Shown: positions 36,338 through 43,197 of the stretch, in pieces
How positions within the stretch are numbered: position 1 is the first letter of the stretch
How the letters are laid out: each line of letters begins with the position of its first letter
Source of the DNA: Polaribacter irgensii 23-P
GTDB taxonomy: Bacteria > Bacteroidota > Bacteroidia > Flavobacteriales > Flavobacteriaceae
Reading direction: 5' to 3'
NCBI RefSeq assembly: GCF_000153225.1
Contig: NZ_CH724148.1
Coordinates: 562,640-626,639 of the forward strand
DNA: 64,000 bases
Program-made: the position numbers and the translations under genes
The notes under the pieces: model-generated
The model's input: only the letters and a program-made list of their open reading frames with translations
What the model was told of the DNA's origin: nothing
The model's database searches: none

Positions 36338-36468
36338 CTTCTCGTTACAATTCCGCCAAAAACGGAATTACTCGAAGTGACATTACGTGAGTAATTAAAA
36401 GCAACAGTAAGAAAGCACTGTCAGTTCGGGTGATTTTTCTGAAGAATGAAAAAAAATTATATCGAGAA
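36338..36468. repeat. Diverged seventh copy of the inverted-repeat element
   Basis: Begins CTTCTCGTTACAATTCCGCC and ends ATATCGAGAACAT, with the same order of internal hairpins as the array copies. The stem ATTGC / GCAAT has become ATTAC / GTAAT, and TTCCGC / GCGGAA has become TTCCG / CGGAA: changes on both sides that keep pairing. It lies 14 nt after the GIY-YIG stop and just before rsmI. Confidence 0.85.
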
Positions 36469-36491
36469 CATTAAAAAATCCAAGATTAAAA

Positions 36492-37163
36492 ATGAGCAAA
36501 CTATATTTAGTTCCCACACCTATTGGGAATTTAGAAGACATGACTTTTAGAGCTATTCGTATTCTAAAAGAAGTCGATTTTATTCTAGCAGAAGATACCC
36601 GGACCAGCGGAAAACTCTTAAAACATTATGAGATTTCTACGCAAATGCACAGCCACCACATGCACAACGAACACAAGTCGATTCACGGAGTTTTGAATAG
36701 AATAAAAAGTGGAGAAACCTGTGCTTTGATTTCTGACGCTGGAACCCCTGCAATTTCTGACCCCGGTTTTTTACTGACAAGAGCCTGTGTAGAAAATAAT
36801 ATTGAAGTAGATTGTTTGCCAGGAGCCACCGCCTTTGTGCCTGCTTTGGTAAATTCAGGTTTGCCAAATGAGAAGTTTATTTTTGAAGGATTTTTACCCG
36901 TAAAAAAAGGAAGGCAAACCCGTTTTCTGTCATTAGCCGAAGAAAATCGAACTATGATTTTTTATGAATCACCACATAAGTTGATAAAAACTTTAAGCCA
37001 TTTTGTGGAATACTTTGGAACAGACCGACAGGTTTCTGTTTCTAGAGAACTCACAAAAATGTTTGAAGAAACGATTAGAGGAACGGCAACAGAAGTTTTA
37101 GCGCATTATACGAACAAACCCCCCAAAGGAGAGATCGTTATTATTGTTGGAGGGAAAAAGTAA
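36492..37163 (+). CDS. rsmI: 16S rRNA (cytidine-1402-2'-O)-methyltransferase
   Basis: A 223-residue SAM-dependent methyltransferase of the tetrapyrrole-methylase fold. The N-terminus LYLVPTPIGNLEDMTFRAI, then AEDTRTSGKLLKHYEI, ISDAGTPAISDPGF, LPGATAFVPALVNSGLP and FYESPHKL are diagnostic for RsmI. It 2'-O-methylates C1402 in the ribosomal P site. The frame ends IVIIVGGKK; shorter than E. coli RsmI because the small C-terminal extension is absent. Its 5' end abuts the diverged repeat copy. Confidence 0.96.
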   Translation: MSKLYLVPTPIGNLEDMTFRAIRILKEVDFILAEDTRTSGKLLKHYEISTQMHSHHMHNEHKSIHGVLNRIKSGETCALISDAGTPAISDPGFLLTRACVENNIEVDCLPGATAFVPALVNSGLPNEKFIFEGFLPVKKGRQTRFLSLAEENRTMIFYESPHKLIKTLSHFVEYFGTDRQVSVSRELTKMFEETIRGTATEVLAHYTNKPPKGEIVIIVGGKK

Positions 37164-37318
37164 TCAAAAAATTAGAAATTAAAACAGACTTCGCAAAACT
37201 CAGTCAAATATTTTAGATATATAGTAGTTAATATTCTAATAACAACATTCAATTTAGCTAACGGATGTCTATCCAGGCTTGTCGAAAATTATACACATTT
37301 TAGTTATAACAACTAAAA

Positions 37319-37513
37319 TTATTCTTCACTATCAAACAAATATTCTACTGTTACCTCAAAATATCGAGCCATTTTAATTGCCAAAGTTACTGAAGGATTA
37401 AATTTATTGTTTTCAATAGCATATATGGTTTGGCGAGAAACACCCACTTTTTCAGCCAAATCTCCTTGTGTCAAACGATGTCTTGCACGCTCTACTCTTA
37501 TTAAATTTTTCAT
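37319..37513 (-). CDS. XRE-family helix-turn-helix regulator (small)
   Basis: A 64-residue protein consisting of one Cro/CI-type HTH: RHRLTQGDLAEKVGVSRQTI (residues 12-31) and AIENNKFNPSVTLAIKMARYF. Such single-domain regulators usually repress their own operon. Its start overlaps the stop of the membrane-protein gene ahead of it (TAATG), making a two-gene unit. Confidence 0.88.
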   Translation of the reverse strand: MKNLIRVERARHRLTQGDLAEKVGVSRQTIYAIENNKFNPSVTLAIKMARYFEVTVEYLFDSEE

Positions 37514-37917
37514 TAATATATCCTTTTTTTAAATGCAAAAGTTACTAAGTAAATCCAAAGAAATAAGATAATAAAATAGTCTAATGTTAGTCTTATCTCC
37601 TCTGATATTGCGTAGGCAATTATAGTTATTGCTAAGCCGATAAATGAAGTTAATTGGAAAGATTCAAGCCGTAATTTATTAATGTAATCATCTTCTATTT
37701 TTTCTTTAGAAAACATGTAAATAATTAACCCTAAAATTGATAAAATGTCAAAAACATGGCTTAATTCCTTCCCAATCCAATCGTCATAGTTTCCAGAATT
37801 AAATGTTTGTCCTGTTAGTCCTTCCATAAAATGAGAATACCCTGAAATGAAAGAACATGTAATAAATAGTAAAAAGCCTAACTTTTTATACCAATTTGGT
37901 AACATCTTAATTTTCAT
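37513..37917 (-). CDS. Membrane protein paired with the XRE regulator
   Basis: A 134-residue integral membrane protein with about four hydrophobic segments (near residues 14-32, 56-75, 88-107 and 112-130). The ATG at 37917 (MKIKMLPNWYKKLGFL) is chosen because the longer frame starts at a TTG inside the -7 promoter element. I do not recognise a named family. The pairing of a small XRE regulator with a multi-pass membrane protein is common in Gram-positives and Bacteroidota, where the membrane protein may be the regulated or sequestering partner (inference). Confidence 0.7.
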   Translation of the reverse strand: MKIKMLPNWYKKLGFLLFITCSFISGYSHFMEGLTGQTFNSGNYDDWIGKELSHVFDILSILGLIIYMFSKEKIEDDYINKLRLESFQLTSFIGLAITIIAYAISEEIRLTLDYFIILFLWIYLVTFAFKKRIY

Positions 37918-37935
37918 AATGCTATTATTTTTATA

Positions 37936-37966
37936 CAAATGTAAATAAAACTTTACATAATGAAAA
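37936..37966 (-). promoter_or_regulatory. Probable promoter of the membrane protein-XRE pair
   Basis: TACATTTG on the minus strand (37936-37943) fully matches TAnnTTTG; TTTT stands at -33 after 19 nt. Confidence 0.5.
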
Positions 37967-38025
37967 TAAAAAACGTCTTTTTTTATTATTTACTTTTGTA
38001 ATATTAATGTTAAGAAACCATTTAA

Positions 38026-38367
38026 ATGACCATCCAACAATTCAAAACAAAACTAAAAGAAAGTCCAACCACAATTACATTTGCAGAGACTATGGAAGTA
38101 ATTGAGGATAACTACAATTTTTTACCAACAAGCTTCACCAATGGAGAACTCAGAAATAACGTTGGAGAAAATACGGGATCTTGTAAGATTTTTGCGTTTG
38201 CAAAGCATCAAAAATTTACAAAAGGAGCAACACTCTTCTGTTTTGGTGCCCATTACCACGGTGTCTTAAAAGACAGCAATGGTTCTTCACATCAAAATAT
38301 TAGAAACTTTATGAAAACAGGTTTTGAAGGTTTGTCTTTTGATAGTGCAACTATTTCATTAAAATAA
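38026..38367 (+). CDS. HopJ-family protein
   Basis: A 113-residue protein I recognise as the HopJ type III effector family (named after a Pseudomonas protein but widespread in bacteria without type III secretion). Features are FAETMEVIEDNYNFLPTSFT, ENTGSCKIFAFAKHQKFT and GAHYHGVLKDSNGSSHQNIR. No signal peptide and no type III system nearby, so the effector label says nothing about its role here. A TACTTTTG element at 37991-37998 may be its -7 box. Confidence 0.88.
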   Translation: MTIQQFKTKLKESPTTITFAETMEVIEDNYNFLPTSFTNGELRNNVGENTGSCKIFAFAKHQKFTKGATLFCFGAHYHGVLKDSNGSSHQNIRNFMKTGFEGLSFDSATISLK

Positions 38368-38447
38368 TTATCTTAGTTTTTCAAAAGAACACTTTTTAAG
38401 CTTTTTGTTATTCTCCATAACAATTCAAAAAATAAAGTACCGCAACC

Positions 38448-40214
38448 ATGCTCAAAAAAATAATTCCATTCCTACTTTTTGCTTCTCTTTTAATCCACTG
38501 TAAAAAAGAAAAGACCATCGTCCTTTCTGTAGCTAACTATTCGGAGATAATCAATCAACAATTTACAGGAGACCTGGCTTTTGAAACCACTTCTTTTGTT
38601 GAGAAATATTGGCGTGTTGCTGGAAATACGGGTTTTAATAAAACCATCTATAAAATCGCGAATGACTTAGAAAAAGCAGGCTTTATACTCGAAGAAAATG
38701 CAAATGTAAATGCTATGCTCACCTATAGAATAGAAAAGCGTCCGCTTAAAAACCCTACTTGGGAGTCTGTTGATGCTACGCTTACCATAAATAATGAAAA
38801 AACACCCTTATTGCAGCACTCCACCAACAGAAACATGATTGCGTTGAATTCTTACAGCACCCCAAAACAAGGAATTACAGCTGAAGTAATTCATATAGAA
38901 GACATCAAGAAATTATCTACATTAGATGTAAAAGGAAAAATAGTTTTTGCAGAAACCAGTCCGTATCGTATTTTTAAAACGGCAATTATTGAAGGAAAAG
39001 CAGCCGGACTAATTACCTATAACAATCCTGATTATTTGCAACCAGAAAAAAATACGACTTCTATTCAATTTCGTTCCATTCCTTTAGACACCATAAATAA
39101 ACCTTGGGCAATTGCACTCTCTTTTGCTGCAAAAGAGCGCCTAAAAAAATCCTTAGAAGAGGGAAAAGTAATTTTAAATGTAAACATAGAAACAAATATT
39201 TATCCCTCTGAAGAACTTACGATTATCGCAGATATTAAAGGAAATGAGATTCCGAAAGAACGTTTGGTCTTTAGCGCACACATTCAAGAACCTGGAGCAA
39301 ATGACAATGCAACTGGTGTTGGTGTTGCTTTAGAGATGGCTTCATTAACTGCAAAATTCATTCATAAAAAAGAATTTCAACCAAAAAGAACCTTGACCTT
39401 TTTATGGGGAGACGAAATTATATCAACAAGAAGATATGTAAAAGAGGATTCCATTAGAGCAAAAAATATTAAATGGGGAATTTCTCTAGATATGGTTGGT
39501 GAAAACACAGCGAAAACAGGGGGCGTTTTCCTAATCGAAAAAATGCCAGATCCGAGTGCAATTTGGACGCGAGGAAATGATAAACACAGCGAGTGGGGAG
39601 GTTCTAAAATGCGTTTAGAGCAGATGAAACCTCATTATTTGAATGACTTTTTAATTGACAAATTTAAAGCGCAAGGCAAAAGAGCTAATTGGCTTGTGAG
39701 TACAAATCCGTTTGAAGGTGGAAGCGATCACGTACCCTTTCTACAAAACAACATTCCAAGTGTTTTATTTTGGCATTTTACAGATCAGTTTTACCACACC
39801 GATAATGATAGAATTGACAAGGTATCTAAAACGACCTTAAAAAATGTGGGTATCACTTCATTAATTGCTGCGTACACTTTGTTAAATGCAGATGAAAACA
39901 CTGCAAAAACAATGATAGCGAATTTAGAAAAAACTGCTGTACATCGGTTAAATGAGGAATTGAAACAGAGTGAAATTGCGCTCCATAGAGGAGACTCCTT
40001 ATCCACACAAGTTGCGATTATTACTGCTTGGAAAGACTGGTATAAAAAATCTTTTTCGACTACTTTAGACCTGGTTTCTAATAAACAATCCATCGAAAAA
40101 GAAATTACAAGCGCTCACGAACTGATGGATTCAATTGCTGCAATAATTACCAACCAACTTCAAAAAAAGCGAAAGAAAACGGCTTTGGTTGCTAAAATAA
40201 ATTTAGAATTCTAA
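38448..40214 (+). CDS. M28-family metallopeptidase lipoprotein
   Basis: A 588-residue secreted lipoprotein: signal peptide ending in LLIHC (C18). A protease-associated domain lies at about 120-240 (VKGKIVFAETSPYR). The M28 zinc-peptidase core follows: SAHIQEPGANDNATG near 276-289, with the first His and bridging Asp, LWGDEIISTRRYV near 320, and GSDHVPF near 425-431, the last His ligand. The usual Glu-Glu pair reads Asp-Glu. Probably an aminopeptidase acting at the cell surface or in the periplasm. The last 110 residues are helical. Confidence 0.85.
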   Translation: MLKKIIPFLLFASLLIHCKKEKTIVLSVANYSEIINQQFTGDLAFETTSFVEKYWRVAGNTGFNKTIYKIANDLEKAGFILEENANVNAMLTYRIEKRPLKNPTWESVDATLTINNEKTPLLQHSTNRNMIALNSYSTPKQGITAEVIHIEDIKKLSTLDVKGKIVFAETSPYRIFKTAIIEGKAAGLITYNNPDYLQPEKNTTSIQFRSIPLDTINKPWAIALSFAAKERLKKSLEEGKVILNVNIETNIYPSEELTIIADIKGNEIPKERLVFSAHIQEPGANDNATGVGVALEMASLTAKFIHKKEFQPKRTLTFLWGDEIISTRRYVKEDSIRAKNIKWGISLDMVGENTAKTGGVFLIEKMPDPSAIWTRGNDKHSEWGGSKMRLEQMKPHYLNDFLIDKFKAQGKRANWLVSTNPFEGGSDHVPFLQNNIPSVLFWHFTDQFYHTDNDRIDKVSKTTLKNVGITSLIAAYTLLNADENTAKTMIANLEKTAVHRLNEELKQSEIALHRGDSLSTQVAIITAWKDWYKKSFSTTLDLVSNKQSIEKEITSAHELMDSIAAIITNQLQKKRKKTALVAKINLEF

Positions 40215-40241
40215 ATGCTATTTTTGTTTGTATACTTCGCT

Positions 40242-40844
40242 TTAGTATTTAGAACCATCGTGTTTTCCAACTTCAAAACCACGCTTCCCTAAAAACTTAT
40301 TTCCACTATCAATTGCATCTTCTTCTAATGTCGTCCCCATAGAATCGTTCCATCTATTCAAGTATCCAAAAAGAGAGATTACGCCTAACATTTTAACAAT
40401 TTCGCCTTCATTCCAATATGTGTAAAGCGCCTCTTTCGTACTCGCATCCACAGCATTTGGAACGACAGAAGCTGCTAAAGAAAAATCCAAGGCAGCTCTT
40501 TCTGCATCTGAAAATGCCGGGTGTATTTTATATTCCCAAATATTATCTAACTGCTCTTTTTCTGCGGCATAATGCTCTGCGGCTCTAATAGCATGCGCTT
40601 GGCAATATCTACAACCTGTTGCATTGCTTGAAACCCAAGCAATCATTCTTTTTAAGGCAGATGTTACCCGTCCTTCATTGGCCATTACCGCCTTATTTAA
40701 ATTAATAAAAGCTTTAGAAATGGCAGGTCTGCGCTGCATTGTTAACACAGAATTTGGACAAAACCCAAGCGTTTCATTAAAAAACACTGCTAACTTTTGT
40801 GTTTCTAAGTCATGTTTTGCAGATAAAGGTGTTACTAATGGCAT
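40242..40844 (-). CDS. Carboxymuconolactone decarboxylase / AhpD-like peroxidase
   Basis: A 200-residue helical protein with the AhpD redox motif C78-R-Y-C81 and H84 (TGCRYCQAHAIRAAEHY). A second cysteine, C29, lies in LGFCPN. Members reduce peroxides or alkylhydroperoxidase partners; those with CxxC plus His act as thiol peroxidases. It is divergent from the OsmC-type peroxiredoxin, suggesting a shared oxidative-stress function. Confidence 0.88.
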   Translation of the reverse strand: MPLVTPLSAKHDLETQKLAVFFNETLGFCPNSVLTMQRRPAISKAFINLNKAVMANEGRVTSALKRMIAWVSSNATGCRYCQAHAIRAAEHYAAEKEQLDNIWEYKIHPAFSDAERAALDFSLAASVVPNAVDASTKEALYTYWNEGEIVKMLGVISLFGYLNRWNDSMGTTLEEDAIDSGNKFLGKRGFEVGKHDGSKY

Positions 40845-40926
40845 ATTTTATATCTTTAAAATTATTATTGTGATTACATTTGTAAAACAACTCAATTTAA
40901 TACTTCATTTCTTAAAAATAAAAATT

Positions 40927-41352
40927 ATGAGTACGAATATAATTACCACCGTTTGGAAAGAAAAATCTCAATTTGAAAGTGACAACCCAAGTGGACATGC
41001 ATTTACAATGTTTGATAAATCCCAAGACAACGGAACCGTTGTTGGTTTCGCACCAAAGGCATTAATGCTATCGTCGTTGGCTGGTTGTTCTGGTTTAGAT
41101 GTAGTCTCCTTATTAACAAAAATGCGTGCAGAAGTTGCTGATTTTAAAATTGAAGTAACCGGAGAACTGACTGATGAAGATCCTAAATTTTACAAGCATG
41201 TAAAAGTGGATTATCATTTTACAGACAGCGAATTACAGCCAGAAAAAATACAAAAAGCAGTAAATTTGTCCGTAACCAAATATTGTGGCGTAATGGAAAT
41301 GTTTCGACAGTTTGCAACTGTAGAAATTGAGATATTTTTGCATGCAGTCTAA
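40927..41352 (+). CDS. OsmC-family peroxiredoxin
   Basis: A 141-residue OsmC/Ohr-fold protein. The start is the ATG at 40927 (MSTNIITTVWKEKSQFES); a longer frame runs back through the divergent AhpD-like gene. The two redox cysteines are C54 (SLAGCSGLDVVSLL) and C120 (VTKYCGVMEMF). It reduces organic hydroperoxides using a thiol partner. Only 18 nt separate its stop from recJ, so the two may be co-transcribed. TACATTTG at 40875-40882 could be its -7 element. Confidence 0.9.
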   Translation: MSTNIITTVWKEKSQFESDNPSGHAFTMFDKSQDNGTVVGFAPKALMLSSLAGCSGLDVVSLLTKMRAEVADFKIEVTGELTDEDPKFYKHVKVDYHFTDSELQPEKIQKAVNLSVTKYCGVMEMFRQFATVEIEIFLHAV

Positions 41353-41370
41353 ATAAAGGTTCAAAATGCT

Positions 41371-43056
41371 ATGAGATGGACGCTAAAACCAACACCTAAT
41401 AAAGAAAAAGCTGCAAAACTAGCCGCAGATTTGAAAGTTGATATTGCGATTGCGCATGTATTGTGTCAACGAAATATTGAAACTTATGAAGCTGCTAAAA
41501 AATATTTTCGTCCAAGTTTAGAAGAGATTCATGATCCTTTTTTAATGAAAGACATGGAGCTTGCTGTTGCCAGAATTGAAACGGCCATCGCAAACAACGA
41601 AAATATTTTAATTTATGGCGATTATGATGTGGATGGCACCTCCTCTGTAGCTTTAGTTTCATCGTATTTAAAAACCATTACTCCAAATATTGCCACCTAC
41701 ATTCCAGACAGGTATGCAGAAGGCTATGGTATCTCTTATATGGGAATTGATTTTGCACAAGACAATGATTTCTCTTTAATTATTGCCCTGGATTGCGGTA
41801 TTAAAGCACTTGATAAAGTAGCCTATGCAACTGCAAAAAACATCGATTTTATTATTTGTGATCATCACAAACCCGGGGTAGAAATTCCGAAAGCAGTTGC
41901 CGTTTTAAATCCAAAAAGAAACGACTGCAATTACCCATTTGATGAATTGTGTGGCTGTGGTGTTGGCTTTAAACTCATACAAGCATTGGGCACTTCTCGA
42001 GGTCAGCGCATTATAGATTTTGTTCCTTATTTAGATTTGGTAGCTATTGCTATTGCCGCAGATATCGTACAAATGACTGGAGAAAACCGGGTTTTTACCT
42101 ATTTTGGTTTGCAGGTAATCAATCAAAATCCAAGAAATGGAATTAAAGCCATCATTGCGCAAACCAGCAAAAAAGTCCTCACTATTACCGATGTTGTTTT
42201 TATCATTGCACCAAGAATTAATGCAGCAGGCCGAATGAAACACGGGAATTATGCTGTTGAACTTTTGACAGAAATAGAGTTTGATGCGGCTGTTAAATTC
42301 GCTGCTGCAATTGAAATTTTTAATGCCGATAGAAAAGAGTTGGATAAAAAAATCACCAACCAAGCACTCATTCAAATTATTGATCAGAAAGAAGAAAATC
42401 AATATGCTACCGTTGTATTTCAAGAAGATTGGCACAAAGGGGTAATTGGTATTGTTGCTTCCCGATTGATAGAAAAATACTACAGACCTACCTTAGTATT
42501 TACAAAAAGTGGTGATAAATTAGCTGCCTCTGCACGCTCTGTAAAAGGATTTGACGTGTATAATGCACTGGAAGCATGCAGTGAGTTTATAGAACAATTT
42601 GGAGGTCATAAATATGCTGCCGGTTTGACATTATTGCCCGAAAACTATCAAAATTTTAAAAATAAGTTTGAAGAAGTTGTTGAAAGCACCATTGACAAGA
42701 AGCTATTAACTCCAGAAATATCGATAGACACAACTATAGATTTATCTGAAATTACCCCTAAATTTTTTAGAATTATTCAGCAAATGGGACCTTTTGGCCC
42801 CCTAAACATGAAACCTACTTTCACCTCAACTTGCGTTCGAGATAACGGTTATGGCAAACAGGTTGGAGCCGATAAAACACATCTAAAACTAACCGTTTTT
42901 CAAGGTGACAACCAAAAAACGTACAATGCTATCGGTTTTAATTTAGGTGCTAAAATGCCCCTTGTGAAAAACGACTTTGACATCGCATACAGTTTGGATG
43001 AAAATGAATGGAATGGTGTGAAATCTGTACAATTGCTTTTGAAAGATTTGAAATAG
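41371..43056 (+). CDS. recJ: Single-stranded-DNA exonuclease RecJ
   Basis: A 561-residue DHH-family 5'-3' exonuclease. Metal motifs: YGDYDVDGTSSVAL near 84-97, ALDCGIKALDK, CDHHKPG near 164, and the DHHA1-type AGRMKHG and GGHKYAAG segments. The C-terminal OB fold runs from about residue 460. Acts in RecF-pathway recombination and mismatch/base excision repair. It follows OsmC by 18 nt. Confidence 0.95.
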   Translation: MRWTLKPTPNKEKAAKLAADLKVDIAIAHVLCQRNIETYEAAKKYFRPSLEEIHDPFLMKDMELAVARIETAIANNENILIYGDYDVDGTSSVALVSSYLKTITPNIATYIPDRYAEGYGISYMGIDFAQDNDFSLIIALDCGIKALDKVAYATAKNIDFIICDHHKPGVEIPKAVAVLNPKRNDCNYPFDELCGCGVGFKLIQALGTSRGQRIIDFVPYLDLVAIAIAADIVQMTGENRVFTYFGLQVINQNPRNGIKAIIAQTSKKVLTITDVVFIIAPRINAAGRMKHGNYAVELLTEIEFDAAVKFAAAIEIFNADRKELDKKITNQALIQIIDQKEENQYATVVFQEDWHKGVIGIVASRLIEKYYRPTLVFTKSGDKLAASARSVKGFDVYNALEACSEFIEQFGGHKYAAGLTLLPENYQNFKNKFEEVVESTIDKKLLTPEISIDTTIDLSEITPKFFRIIQQMGPFGPLNMKPTFTSTCVRDNGYGKQVGADKTHLKLTVFQGDNQKTYNAIGFNLGAKMPLVKNDFDIAYSLDENEWNGVKSVQLLLKDLK

Positions 43057-43197
43057 GCAACACGCTTCTTTTAGTTTGAATATGAATTTTATTCCCAATA
43101 TCAATCCCAATGAAGAAAACAGGAACGCCTTCGCATCTTAAGCCATTATTAAGGATTCCTAAAGTACAAAAAGTATGATTTCAAAATAACGAAAAGG

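Noticed and set aside
35061..36468. Repeat array considered as a CRISPR array
   Set aside because: Units are 166 bp and tandem, with the linkers repeated as well; there are no unique spacers and no cas genes.
38026..38367. Type III secretion effector role for the HopJ-like protein
   Set aside because: The family name is historical; no type III secretion genes are present and Bacteroidota lack the system.
40624..40926. Extended N-terminus for the OsmC protein
   Set aside because: The extension is antisense to the AhpD-like gene; the ATG at 40927 gives the standard OsmC length.
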